64,000 nucleotides of DNA from positions 372,001-436,000 of the forward strand of contig NZ_JBHSJJ010000004.1 in NCBI RefSeq assembly GCF_042652345.1, in the 5' to 3' direction. Shown here in pieces: positions 17,165 through 26,085 of the stretch. The notes beneath the pieces were generated by a model. It ran no database searches. It had not been told where the DNA came from and was given only the letters and a program-made list of their open reading frames with translations. How positions within the stretch are numbered: the stretch's first letter is position 1; each line of letters begins with the position of its first letter. The DNA is from Negadavirga shengliensis (GTDB taxonomy: Bacteria; Bacteroidota; Bacteroidia; Cytophagales; Cyclobacteriaceae). The position numbers were made by a program, and so were the translations under genes.

Positions 17165-17812
17165 GTGCATAAGCAAAAAACAGAAACACTCATCCAAGCA
17201 TTGGACCTGGAAAAAATTGATATAGAGCCAGGCTTTGAACTGGAGGTCCGTCAAAAGCATCTCGAAGGTAAGGGGAAAGAATTATTGAATGAGGTGTATA
17301 CTGAACTGGGGGGTAATGATAAATCCCCGATACTTGGGCGTCTGAAAATAGATTTTAAAGTAGGCCGGCATTTTTTTGTGTATGACGATGCCTACCATTT
17401 CAACAGGTACAGGCTGCAGACGTTGAAGTCGGCCGTGTATTCGGTTTTTAATTTCCAGTGGAAGACCCAATATTTAAGATTATGCCGTAGCCATGAACGC
17501 GAATGCCTGCTTTCCGGGCTTCAGGAGAGAATATGGGAAGGCCCTCCCTTGGCAGGGCAGTGCTTCGGTAGATCTGAAGAACCGGGTGATCTTTCCGGAA
17601 ACGGCTCTTCCGGCTGGAAACTCAATGCTTACAACGATGTCCAGTATGACCTGATCTCAAGACTACAGGGGTACAGGATAATCCGGATTCCGGCTTACGA
17701 AAACCTGATGATCGGCGGTTCACTAAAAAAAATAGACCAATTGTTGCTGAGTCCAAATGAAGCGACCCTAAAGGCAATAGCGACCTGGTTATTAAGGAAA
17801 ACGGCCCATTAG
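17165..17812 (+). CDS. Hypothetical protein, 215 residues, GTG start
   Basis: I do not recognise this family. The protein is soluble, with no signal peptide or membrane helix, and has mixed alpha/beta character. The frame is closed upstream by a stop at 17114, and GTG at 17165 is the first usual start; no early ATG exists. Visible features are a basic/aromatic central part (VGRHFFVYDDAYHFNRYRL, then RLCRSHERECLLSG) and a C-terminal YRIIRIPAYENLM segment that reads like a nuclease-type or structural beta strand without a catalytic motif I can name. It ends two bases before the converging deoxynucleoside kinase gene. Codon use looks like the neighbours, which supports it being real. Confidence 0.6.
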   Translation: MHKQKTETLIQALDLEKIDIEPGFELEVRQKHLEGKGKELLNEVYTELGGNDKSPILGRLKIDFKVGRHFFVYDDAYHFNRYRLQTLKSAVYSVFNFQWKTQYLRLCRSHERECLLSGLQERIWEGPPLAGQCFGRSEEPGDLSGNGSSGWKLNAYNDVQYDLISRLQGYRIIRIPAYENLMIGGSLKKIDQLLLSPNEATLKAIATWLLRKTAH

Positions 17813-17813
17813 G

Positions 17814-18434
17814 TTATTTGAATAACCCAAAAATCTCCCGGTCAATTTTTTCCAGGATACCGGAAAAATGTTCCCGGTTGTCCACAAAATCCAATCCATT
17901 GACATTGATAACAAGAAGTTTGCCTTTGTCGTATCCCGCGATCCAGTTTTCGTAGTGTGCATTCAGATTTTGGAGATAATCAATGCGGATGGTTTTCTCA
18001 AAGTTCCGTCCCCTCTTCTCTATCTGTTCCACCAGTTTGGCGATGTCGGCTTTTAAGTATACCAACAGATCAGGCGGATTTACGTATTTCTCCATAGCAT
18101 GGTAGAGTTGGAGATAGTTGTCATAATCCCTCGCGGAAATGAAGTGAGACTGGTAAAGGTTGGCCGCAAAAATATGGGCATCTTCATAAATGGTCCGGTC
18201 CTGGACAGTAGAAATATGGCTTTCCTGAACCCTTCTGACTTGATTGAAGCGGTTATGAAGGAAATATACCTGAAGGTGGAAGGCCCACTTCTTCATATCT
18301 TGATAAAAATCTTCCAGATAAGGATTATCCTCTACCGCTTCAAATTCTGCTTTCCAATCATAATGCTGGGCCAGTTTTTTGACCAAGGTCGTTTTTCCGC
18401 TCCCTATATTGCCAGCGATCGCGATGTGCTTCAT
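17814..18434 (-). CDS. Deoxynucleoside kinase (deoxyadenosine/deoxyguanosine type)
   Basis: A 206-residue cytoplasmic kinase of the dNK family that phosphorylates deoxynucleosides for salvage. P-loop GNIGSGKTTL lies at residues 8-17; the DRTIYEDAHIFAANL segment is the family's (D/E)RS-like substrate-site motif, here DRT; the lid is RGRNFEKTIRIDYLQNLN with Arg residues for phosphate contact; and NPYLEDFYQDM is the substrate helix. Length matches bacterial dAK/dGK. The start is 13 bases after the stop of the 3-hydroxybutyryl-CoA dehydrogenase gene, so they form one transcript, although the functions are not obviously linked. Confidence 0.92.
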   Translation of the reverse strand: MKHIAIAGNIGSGKTTLVKKLAQHYDWKAEFEAVEDNPYLEDFYQDMKKWAFHLQVYFLHNRFNQVRRVQESHISTVQDRTIYEDAHIFAANLYQSHFISARDYDNYLQLYHAMEKYVNPPDLLVYLKADIAKLVEQIEKRGRNFEKTIRIDYLQNLNAHYENWIAGYDKGKLLVINVNGLDFVDNREHFSGILEKIDREIFGLFK

Positions 18435-18447
18435 TTTTAATCGTGGA

Positions 18448-19338
18448 TTATTTGTTAAATCTTTCCGCTATTTTTAATTCCTTCGAACCGGAAGTGTATT
18501 GATAAAAGCCCTCTCCCGATTTTACCCCTTTGTGCCCAGCTGCTACCATGTTCACCAACAACGGGCAAGGTGTATATTTGGGTTGCCCAAAGCCTTCATG
18601 CAATACCTTCATGATGGAAAGGCATACATCCAATCCGATAAAGTCTGCCAGTTGCAAAGGCCCCATCGGATGAGCCATCCCCAGTTTCATGACAGCATCG
18701 ATTTCCCCGACTCCGGCCACGCCTTCGTATAAACTGTAAATGGCTTCATTGATCATAGGCATCAGGATTCTGTTGGCAATGAAGCCGGGATAATCATTCA
18801 CCTCCACAGGTGTTTTTTCTATATTTTTGCTCAACGACATGATCGTTTCAACAGTAGCGCCAGTGGTGGCATAACCCCGGACGACTTCTACCAGCTTCAT
18901 CATAGGTACGGGGTTCATGAAGTGCATGCCGATTACCTGTTGGGGTCGGGAGGTGCTTGCAGCAATTTTCGTGATGGAAATCGAGGAGGTGTTGCTGGCC
19001 AGAATACATGTTTTGGGACAAAAAACATCCAGCTGCTCAAAAATTTCCGCCTTGACGTCAAAGTTTTCAGTGGCCGCTTCAACGACCAAATCGGCATCTT
19101 GGGTACTTTCCCGAATATTGGTATAGGTTTTAATCCTTTTTAGTATGGAATTTTTCTCGTCTGAGCGTACCAATTCCTTCCTGATTTGGCGGTCAAGGTT
19201 ATCGGCGATGGTCGTCAAAGCTTTGGACAAAACCTCTTTTTGGGTATCCAAGAGATTTACATGATATCCATACTGGGCAAAAACATGGGCTATTCCGTTA
19301 CCCATTGTGCCTGATCCTATCACTGTGATGTTTTTCAT
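18448..19338 (-). CDS. 3-hydroxybutyryl-CoA dehydrogenase
   Basis: A 296-residue NAD-dependent enzyme that interconverts 3-hydroxyacyl-CoA and 3-oxoacyl-CoA in butanoate or fatty-acid metabolism. The Rossmann motif GSGTMGNGIAHVFAQ is at the N terminus. The catalytic His is in GMHFMNPVPMMKLVE with partner Glu in that segment, and the helical C-terminal domain has DYPGFIANRILMPMINEA and PMGPLQLADFIGLD. I start at the ATG of MKNITVIGSG (19338); four more residues are possible. Length is normal for the stand-alone HbdA/PaaH type. It leads a two-gene operon with the deoxynucleoside kinase. Confidence 0.95.
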   Translation of the reverse strand: MKNITVIGSGTMGNGIAHVFAQYGYHVNLLDTQKEVLSKALTTIADNLDRQIRKELVRSDEKNSILKRIKTYTNIRESTQDADLVVEAATENFDVKAEIFEQLDVFCPKTCILASNTSSISITKIAASTSRPQQVIGMHFMNPVPMMKLVEVVRGYATTGATVETIMSLSKNIEKTPVEVNDYPGFIANRILMPMINEAIYSLYEGVAGVGEIDAVMKLGMAHPMGPLQLADFIGLDVCLSIMKVLHEGFGQPKYTPCPLLVNMVAAGHKGVKSGEGFYQYTSGSKELKIAERFNK

Positions 19339-19748
19339 AATGCATGCCATGTTTTAAATCAAGCTCAAACTTATTACTTTTTCATGTAAGTTAAGGCGAA
19401 TCTGAAGTGTTCCGCAATACAGGAACTAAATTACGGATAGTGGATCGAAGGAGGATGCCCGCCGGTGATTTTAGCTGAATAGGGGCTGAGGAAGATAAAT
19501 CTCATGTTAGAGCGTCATTTATTTTAATATTATTTGATATATTAGAAGGGAAGTTGGTGTATATTTTCGTGTGACCGGGGAGATTGGAATCTGTGTATAT
19601 TAAGTTAGGGCATATTGGACTATCATCGTTGAATGTGGCAGCAAAATATAGCTTTCGCCTCGATTTAGGTATTCGCACCCGCTCTTATCCGTATGGTCGC
19701 CATGGAGGCAATTGGAAATTTTATTTCTAGCAACTATAACAATCATCC
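19339..19748. other. Intergenic region upstream of ethanolamine operon
   Basis: 410 bases between divergent units. A weak Bacteroidota-type promoter can be read as TTTG at 19533-19536 and TATATTTT at 19560-19567 (consensus TAnnTTTG), but the 23-base spacer is long and the leader would be about 170 bases. No gene seen. No B12 or other riboswitch core recognised. Confidence 0.35.
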
Positions 19749-21101
19749 ATGAGTAAACTTACTGACGGTTCCCAGGAACTAAAAAAAACACTGGGGCCAT
19801 TTATGCTATGGGGTCTGGGGGTGGGGTATGTGATTTCGGGTAATTATTTTGGATGGAATCTGGGCCTGCCGGAGGGAGGAACGCTTGGAGCCGCCATAGC
19901 CATCTTGTTCATCATCATCATGTATGTCACCTTTACCTTCAGCTATACAGAGATGGCCTGTGCCATCCCCAAAGCCGGAGGAGCCTTTTCCTATGCCGAA
20001 AGGGGACTGGGTAAAGATTTAGGGTTTCTGGCCGGCATGTCCCAGAACATTGAATTTATATTTGCACCGCCTGCCATAGCCTCAGCCATTGGCGCCTACT
20101 TCAGCATTTTTTTCCCAAACCTGGAGGTACTGTGGATTGGCATCTTCGCCTATTTTATTTTCACCGGCCTCAATATTGCAGGTATTCAGTTGGCAGCTTC
20201 CTTTGAACTGTTCATCACCATTATAGCTGTTTTGGGGCTGCTGTTTTTTGCGGGCATTACCTTACCTGAATTTCAATTTGAGAACCTGAAAAGCAATGCC
20301 TTTCCCAATGGCTACTGGGGGATTGTGGCAGCTATTCCCTTTGCCATCTGGTTTTTTCTGGCAATAGAGGGGGTGGCGAATGTGGCAGAGGAAACCATTA
20401 ATCCCCAAAAAAACATTCTGATAGGTTTTGGGACAGCCCTGTTGACTTTGGTCATCCTGTGTTTATTGACTTTTTCCTCCGCTATCGGGGTAAATGGTTG
20501 GGAGGCCATCGTATATCCTGCTGAAAGTATGGTTGCCTCTGATTCCCCGCTTCCCATGGCGGTGGAGATGGTAGTGGGCCAAAGCCATTATTTTTACCAA
20601 TTGCTGACTTTCATCGCTCTTTTCGGTCTGGTGGCTTCATTCAACGGGATTATTTTGGCAGCAGGGAGAGCCACTTTTGAATTTGGAAGAGTAGGATATG
20701 CACCCAAGGCTTTTGGTAAGGTAAATGGCCAATTCAAAACACCGGCCAACGCTTTGCTGTTCAATATGGTTATCGGCATCGTAGCATTGCTGACAGGGAA
20801 AACGGGAGAAATCATTACCATAGCCGTGTTCGGCGCTTTGGGATTATACATCCTTTCCATGGTTTCCTTTTTTTATTTGCGGAAAAAGGAGCCCAATCTC
20901 CACCGGCCTTTCAAAGTCCCTTATTATCCGCTTTTTCCGGCCGTGGCTTTGATCATCGCCAGCATTTCTTTAGTGGCGATGATCATGTACAACCAAATGC
21001 TGGCGTTGTTATTCTTTGCCATGCTACTCGGCTCATATCTGTTTTTCAGGTTGTTTATCTATGATTCAAAGGATTTGAAATATGAAAAAGAGCAAGGATG
21101 A
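19749..21101 (+). CDS. eat: Ethanolamine-type amino acid/amine permease (APC family)
   Basis: A 450-residue inner-membrane transporter with about 12 helices. The first helix region GPFMLWGLGVGYVISGNYFGWNLGLPEGG is typical of the ethanolamine permease subgroup of the APC superfamily, with the substrate-backbone-binding glycines in helix 1 and AIPKAGGAFSYAERGLG between helices 2 and 3. It is the first gene of a five-gene run, and its end overlaps the glutamine synthetase-like gene by 20 bases, so they are translationally coupled. Substrate ethanolamine is inferred from subgroup resemblance and the alcohol-dehydrogenase-containing operon; a related amine or amino acid cannot be excluded. Confidence 0.8.
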   Translation: MSKLTDGSQELKKTLGPFMLWGLGVGYVISGNYFGWNLGLPEGGTLGAAIAILFIIIMYVTFTFSYTEMACAIPKAGGAFSYAERGLGKDLGFLAGMSQNIEFIFAPPAIASAIGAYFSIFFPNLEVLWIGIFAYFIFTGLNIAGIQLAASFELFITIIAVLGLLFFAGITLPEFQFENLKSNAFPNGYWGIVAAIPFAIWFFLAIEGVANVAEETINPQKNILIGFGTALLTLVILCLLTFSSAIGVNGWEAIVYPAESMVASDSPLPMAVEMVVGQSHYFYQLLTFIALFGLVASFNGIILAAGRATFEFGRVGYAPKAFGKVNGQFKTPANALLFNMVIGIVALLTGKTGEIITIAVFGALGLYILSMVSFFYLRKKEPNLHRPFKVPYYPLFPAVALIIASISLVAMIMYNQMLALLFFAMLLGSYLFFRLFIYDSKDLKYEKEQG

Positions 21102-22446
21102 AATAAGGAATTTTCTTAGGGAAAGCCATCACCAAAAAGTCCGGTTGGCCGTTGTGGATATCGACGGGGTGCTTCGGGGCAAGGTAGTTTCAGCGGAAAA
21201 ATTCATCAGTATTCTTGAAGGGGGCATGGGGTTTTGTGCCGTGGTATTTGGCTGGGACATGGAAGACAAATCCTATGACAATATACAGGTTACCGGGTGG
21301 CACACCGGCTACCCGGATTTTGAGGCCCGTGTGGATCCCAACACCATGCGGAAAGTTCCCTGGGACGATGACCTTCCCTTCTTTCTGGCAGACTTCAGTG
21401 AGGACAAGGGCCAAGGAGCGGAGGTATGCCCCAGAAGTCTGCTGAAAAAAATAAAAGCCCAGGCGGAGACCGAGGGGTTCAAGGCCCAGTTTTCCCAGGA
21501 GTTTGAATGGTTTAACTTTGAAATGACGCCCGAGGCTTTCTATAGCCATGAGGCCGGTGCTGCCAAACCCCTGACACCGGGTATGTTCGGCTATTCCATA
21601 TTACGGTCGTCCCTGAAGCACGCCTATTTCAACGAGCTTTTTGATCACTGCCATGCCTTCGATGTACCCCTGGAAGGATTGCATACGGAAACGGGTCCGG
21701 GTGTATATGAAGCAGCTATTCAATACGCAGATATTCTGCTGGCAGCAGACCGGGCGGCCCTTTTCAAAACATGTGTGAAAGAAATTGCTTATAAACATGG
21801 TATTATGGCCACTTTTATGGCAAAATGGACGGAGTCCCTTCCCGGAAACGGCGGTCATGTGCACCAAAGTCTTTGGGATCCGGGATTGGAGAGGAACCTG
21901 TTTTATGAGGCTTCGGATTCGAAGGGCATGAGTGCTTTGATGAAACAGTACATAGCCGGGCAACTCCATTGCCTTCCTTATATTCTTCCCATGTTTGCCC
22001 CCACCATCAACAGTTATAAAAGACTGGTGGAGGGGGCTTGGGCGCCCACGACCATTACCTGGGCGTTTGACAACAGGACCACGGCCTTGAGGGTGTTGAC
22101 AGGGAAAGAAAAGTCCACCAGGTTGGAAACAAGGGTGATAGGTTCTGATGTCAATCCCTATTTGGCTATGGCAGCCTGTCTTGCATCAGGCCTCTATGGC
22201 ATTCGCAAGGGCTTGGACCTGGATAGGCCGGCTACGGTAGGGAATGGTTATGAGGATTACAGCAACGGCTCCATCCCCACCTCGCTGAAAGAGTCAGTGG
22301 CTATGATGAAGGATTCAGAGCTTGCCAAAGAACTGTTTGGAGAAATCTTTGTGGATCATTTCTGCAGAACCAGGGAATGGGAATGCCGGGAATTTGCATC
22401 GAAAGTGACTGATTGGGAAAGAAAGAGATACTTTGAAATCATTTAA
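21082..22446 (+). CDS. Glutamine synthetase homologue, probable gamma-glutamyl-ethanolamide synthetase
   Basis: A 454-residue glutamine-synthetase fold enzyme, of the type that joins glutamate to an amine other than ammonia (PuuA, GlnA3, GlnA4, FluG). N-terminal domain: VRLAVVDIDGVLRGK (beta-grasp). Catalytic domain: EFEWF (metal glutamate region), HTETGPGVYEAAI (E-x-GPG-x-x-E), NGGHVHQSLW (nucleotide/metal His), PTINSYKRL, and an R-x(n)-E-x-R ending in RLETRVIGSDVNPYLA. The usual GS-I adenylylation motif is not recognisable. In this operon the natural amine is ethanolamine, as in the GlnA4 reaction of Streptomyces coelicolor; other amino-alcohols would fit the same logic. Confidence 0.82.
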   Translation: MKKSKDEIRNFLRESHHQKVRLAVVDIDGVLRGKVVSAEKFISILEGGMGFCAVVFGWDMEDKSYDNIQVTGWHTGYPDFEARVDPNTMRKVPWDDDLPFFLADFSEDKGQGAEVCPRSLLKKIKAQAETEGFKAQFSQEFEWFNFEMTPEAFYSHEAGAAKPLTPGMFGYSILRSSLKHAYFNELFDHCHAFDVPLEGLHTETGPGVYEAAIQYADILLAADRAALFKTCVKEIAYKHGIMATFMAKWTESLPGNGGHVHQSLWDPGLERNLFYEASDSKGMSALMKQYIAGQLHCLPYILPMFAPTINSYKRLVEGAWAPTTITWAFDNRTTALRVLTGKEKSTRLETRVIGSDVNPYLAMAACLASGLYGIRKGLDLDRPATVGNGYEDYSNGSIPTSLKESVAMMKDSELAKELFGEIFVDHFCRTREWECREFASKVTDWERKRYFEII

Positions 22447-22473
22447 AGAATCAATAAGCATTTAATTACACAC

Positions 22474-23625
22474 ATGGATATCCATCAAAAATACAACTTC
22501 AGTTTTCCCACGGCCATCCGGTTTGGTGTGGGAGTGATAAAGGAACTGCCCGCTTATCTTAAATCCCAGGATATTGTAAAACCTCTTCTTGTGACAGATC
22601 CTACGGTAGCCGGGCTGAGCTTCTTTAAGGAAATAACGGATGAATTGCGGAAGGAGGGCTTTTCTGTTGAGGTTTTTTCGGATGTACAAAAAAATCCGGT
22701 GAAATCTGATGTGTTGAAGGGCAAAGCAGTTTATGCTGATGGAGCCAGAGATGCCATAGTCGGTATAGGAGGTGGTGTGGCACTGGATGTGGCACGGGCG
22801 GTAGCGCTGAGCATCAATCATCACCGGGACCTTTTTGACTATGATGACCTCATTGGGGGTGACAAATACATCACAGAACCCATTCCCCTTTTGGTTACCG
22901 TACCCACCACGGCGGGCACAGGCAGCGAAGTGGGGAGGAGTGCCATCATTTCCGAAGACCAAACGAGGAAGAAAAGGATTCTTTTTTCTCCTAGTCTTAT
23001 GGCCAAGATGGTATTTGCTGATCCCCAATTGACCATGGATCTGCCGCCCTTTGTGACAGCTGCCACCGGAATGGATGCCCTTACCCATAACATGGAGGCT
23101 TATCTCGCCAAAAACTGGCATCCCCTATGCAGTGGTATTGCCATGGAGGGCATACATCTTATTTCTGAGTCGATCGTGAAAGCGACCATCGAGCCGGATC
23201 TTGAATCCAGAAGTAAAATGCTGATGGCATCTATAATGGGGGCTGTAGCATTTCAGAAGGGATTGGGTATTGTTCACAGTCTCGCACATCCGCTTTCCAC
23301 ACTGCTGGATACCCATCACGGCTTGGCCAATGCGATCAACCTTCCCTATGGGATGGAATTTAACTATCAAGGGTTTGAATCGCATTTTGATCATATGGCT
23401 TACGCGATGGGCATCCCATCAGCCGCCGGAGAAAAAGTATTTCACCATTTATTTGAATTGAACCGTAAACTTGGTCTTCCCACCACGCTGTCGGAGATAG
23501 GCGTTGAAGACAAGCATATTGATACCCTGGCTGACTTGGCGATAGCTGACTTTTGTCATCCCAACAACCCCAAGCCTGTGGGTAGAAATGATTTCAGGAA
23601 TTTATACATTAAAGCGTTGGCATAA
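22474..23625 (+). CDS. Iron-containing alcohol dehydrogenase
   Basis: A 383-residue group III metal-dependent alcohol dehydrogenase using NAD(P). The cofactor loop is seen as GIGGGVALDVARAVAL and VPTTAGTGSEVG. Metal ligands expected from FucO and relatives are present: D201 and H205 in GMDALTHNMEAY, H268 in HSLAHPL, and H282 in DTHHG. It starts 27 bases after the glutamine synthetase-like gene. In the proposed pathway it oxidises the hydroxyl of gamma-glutamyl-ethanolamide to the aldehyde. This is the step that sets this operon apart from the putrescine Puu pathway, which uses an FAD amine oxidase (PuuB) at the same place. Family secure, substrate inferred. Confidence 0.9.
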   Translation: MDIHQKYNFSFPTAIRFGVGVIKELPAYLKSQDIVKPLLVTDPTVAGLSFFKEITDELRKEGFSVEVFSDVQKNPVKSDVLKGKAVYADGARDAIVGIGGGVALDVARAVALSINHHRDLFDYDDLIGGDKYITEPIPLLVTVPTTAGTGSEVGRSAIISEDQTRKKRILFSPSLMAKMVFADPQLTMDLPPFVTAATGMDALTHNMEAYLAKNWHPLCSGIAMEGIHLISESIVKATIEPDLESRSKMLMASIMGAVAFQKGLGIVHSLAHPLSTLLDTHHGLANAINLPYGMEFNYQGFESHFDHMAYAMGIPSAAGEKVFHHLFELNRKLGLPTTLSEIGVEDKHIDTLADLAIADFCHPNNPKPVGRNDFRNLYIKALA

Positions 23626-24390
23626 ATGTTAAAAATAGGAGTCAGTGCGTGTTTCATGTATCCTGATCCAGGGAGAGTGGTTTTTGGGCCCAAGACCTTG
23701 GCCTATATAGAATTGGATATGGCGGGGTATTTAGCCCAGAAGGGGGTTTTGCCTGTATTGTTGCCGAATGTAGGAAAGAAAATGCTTGAGGAGATAATGG
23801 AAGAAATGGACGGTTTTGTTTTCCAGGGAGGCACAGACCTGGCACCGGAAAGCTACGGAGAAAAACCCATTGTTCCTGGAAAATGGTTGGGGGACCCCTA
23901 TCGTGATGAATATGAGCTGAAGATTATGGATTTTGCGATTAATAGCAAAAAACCTGTCCTGGCCATTTGCAGGGGTATTCAATTGCTGAACGTTTATTTT
24001 GGAGGTACGTTGTATCAGGATATCGCTACCCAATTGCCGCAAGCAAGGATCCACCGGGATGCGGAGGCTTACGATAAGCTGTATCATAGCGTGGAATTGT
24101 TGGAAGGAAAAATCCTTGATAAGATCTATGCAGGCGTGAGCGTAAAAGAAAGAAAGGTAAATTCGGTGCACCATCAAGCCATAAAAACCTTGGGCGATGG
24201 ATTAGAAGTTCAGGCCCGATGTCCGGAAGATGGTGTTCTTGAGGCGGTTAGCCTCCAAAATGAGAACAGGGGGCTGGTGCTTGGTTTACAATGGCACCCT
24301 GAGTTCTCGTTAGGTAAAAAAGAGGCCGGCTTAGATCCTTTAAAGTTATATCAATTTTTTCTGGACCGAGTTAAAAAATCATCATTATGA
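23626..24390 (+). CDS. Gamma-glutamyl hydrolase of the PuuD / peptidase C26 family
   Basis: A 254-residue class I glutamine-amidotransferase-fold hydrolase. The triad is nucleophile Cys115 in LAICRGIQLLNVYFGG, His224 and Glu226 in GLQWHPEF; VNSVHHQAIK is the usual substrate-side motif of PuuD. Family members split gamma-glutamyl amides such as gamma-glutamyl-GABA. The ATG follows directly on the alcohol dehydrogenase stop, and the stop overlaps the next ATG as ATGA, showing tight coupling. Here it would release glutamate and the end product (glycine if ethanolamine is the substrate). It lies before the aldehyde dehydrogenase gene although it would act after it. Confidence 0.88.
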   Translation: MLKIGVSACFMYPDPGRVVFGPKTLAYIELDMAGYLAQKGVLPVLLPNVGKKMLEEIMEEMDGFVFQGGTDLAPESYGEKPIVPGKWLGDPYRDEYELKIMDFAINSKKPVLAICRGIQLLNVYFGGTLYQDIATQLPQARIHRDAEAYDKLYHSVELLEGKILDKIYAGVSVKERKVNSVHHQAIKTLGDGLEVQARCPEDGVLEAVSLQNENRGLVLGLQWHPEFSLGKKEAGLDPLKLYQFFLDRVKKSSL

Positions 24391-25751
24391 ATATCATCAA
24401 TCCCTATAACGAGGAGGTAATAAAGGTAGTCAACAGCGATACCTTTGAAACCACTTTGTATAAAGTCAGGAAACTAAAGGAAGGACAATCATCCTGGAGC
24501 CGGAAACCTGTTGAAGATAGATTGTCGGTCATTGTCCGTTTCGGCGAATTGGTAAAGACACATAGAGAAGAACTGGCCCGCATTCTCACTTCAGAAACAG
24601 GAAAGCCAATCCGGCAGGCCTTGAACGAAATCAAAGGGGCACATAATAGAATAGAGCATCTTAAAGCAAACGCGGTAAAATGGCTGCAACCCGAGGTGAT
24701 GGTGGAAGAAGGTCCAACGAAAGAAGAGATCAGGTACGAGCCGTTAGGGGTAATAGCGAATATTTCCGCCTGGAATTTTCCCTACAATGTGGGGTACAAT
24801 GTGTTTCTATATGCCCTGGTGGCAGGCAACGCCGTGGCCTATAAACCTTCTGAATATGCCACACTTACCGGATTGAAGTTCCGGGAACTTTTGTGGGAGG
24901 CGGGTGTGCCTGAAAACGTCTTCGAATGTTTCGTAGGGCCTGGCGAGGTGGGCGCCTGGCTATTGGATGCTGATCTGGATGGTTATTTTTTCACCGGTTC
25001 GTATAAAACGGGCCAATACATCGCCCAAAGAATAGCGCCCAAGCTGGTACCCCTGCAACTCGAACTTGGAGGAAAGGATCCGCTTTATGTAATGGAAGAT
25101 GTTGAGGATATCAAACAAGCCGCGATCAATGCTGCTGAAGGGGCATTTTACAACAATGGACAGAGTTGTTGTGCCGTGGAACGTATTTATGTGCATGAGC
25201 ATATTTTTGAGGAATTTGTAAAGTACTTTACAGAGGAAGTGGCTTCTTATAAAATAGGGGATCCCCTGGCTATGGATACTTTCATTGGGCCTCTCACGCG
25301 GAAGGATCAACTTTGGATTATTTTAAGGCAAATAGAAGACGCGACCGGGAAAAACGCCAATGTCAGGCTAGGAGGGAAAAGATGGGGAAATACAGGTTAT
25401 TTTGTGGAACCTACTGTTTTGACTGGAGTGAACCATACTATGGATATTATGAGGGAAGAATCATTTGGTCCCGTTATAGGCATTCAATCCGTAAGCGGAG
25501 ATGAAGAAGCATTGAAATTGATGAAAGATACGGATTACGGACTTACTGCCGCGGTATTTTCGCGGGATAAATCCAGGGCCACCCAGCTGTTGGAACAGCT
25601 TTCCGTGGGCACCGTTTATTGGAATTGTTGTGATCGTGTCAGCCCGAATCTGCCCTGGGCCGGGAGGAAACATTCAGGTCTGGGAATAACCCTTTCCTAC
25701 CTTGGAATAAGGGCTTTTGTCCAACCAAAAGCTTTTCATCTTAGAGATTAA
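24387..25751 (+). CDS. Aldehyde dehydrogenase family protein
   Basis: A 454-residue NAD(P)-dependent aldehyde dehydrogenase. Seen are ANISAWNFPYNVGYNVF (cofactor-side strand), FTGSYKTGQYIAQ (a variant of FTGSxxxG), LELGGKDPLYV with the general-base Glu, NNGQSCCAVERIYVHE with catalytic Cys261, and EESFGPVIGI. It starts within the stop codon of the PuuD-like gene. In the proposed pathway it oxidises gamma-glutamyl-aminoacetaldehyde to gamma-glutamylglycine. It closes the operon; a 334-base AT-rich gap follows. Confidence 0.93.
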   Translation: MNIINPYNEEVIKVVNSDTFETTLYKVRKLKEGQSSWSRKPVEDRLSVIVRFGELVKTHREELARILTSETGKPIRQALNEIKGAHNRIEHLKANAVKWLQPEVMVEEGPTKEEIRYEPLGVIANISAWNFPYNVGYNVFLYALVAGNAVAYKPSEYATLTGLKFRELLWEAGVPENVFECFVGPGEVGAWLLDADLDGYFFTGSYKTGQYIAQRIAPKLVPLQLELGGKDPLYVMEDVEDIKQAAINAAEGAFYNNGQSCCAVERIYVHEHIFEEFVKYFTEEVASYKIGDPLAMDTFIGPLTRKDQLWIILRQIEDATGKNANVRLGGKRWGNTGYFVEPTVLTGVNHTMDIMREESFGPVIGIQSVSGDEEALKLMKDTDYGLTAAVFSRDKSRATQLLEQLSVGTVYWNCCDRVSPNLPWAGRKHSGLGITLSYLGIRAFVQPKAFHLRD

Positions 25752-26085
25752 ATATTATTTTAAGTTAATATTATTTTTTATTTAGATGATTTTATAATTA
25801 AATAAAGAACTTTCTTTCATGATTAAATTTTTTTGTGGGAATTTTGATTTTGCAAAGAATATTGATTCATATTATTCATATATTTAAGAATAATGAATTA
25901 AGTTATCCGTAATATCAGGCCTTTATTTTATAAAAAGGAAATATTGTAAAACAAGGTGCTAATCATCTGCCATTATTAACCGGTTAAGCTGGCGTATGTG
26001 AATTTTAACATCAAACCTAAAAAACCTGACCCATTACCCCAACAGGGTTATTACCTCATTATTTACTAAATCCTAAAAAATCACT
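25752..26085. other. AT-rich leader region upstream of susC-like gene
   Basis: 334 very AT-rich bases between the aldehyde dehydrogenase gene and the SusC-like gene. It should hold the promoter of the SusCD unit. I see no TAnnTTTG element with a correctly spaced TTTG and no strong terminator hairpin, so the operon could read through into susC. Confidence 0.35.

Noticed and set aside
19749..25751. Operon as a classic putrescine (Puu) pathway
   Set aside because: The FAD-dependent amine oxidase PuuB is absent and an iron alcohol dehydrogenase stands in its place, and the permease resembles the ethanolamine subgroup.
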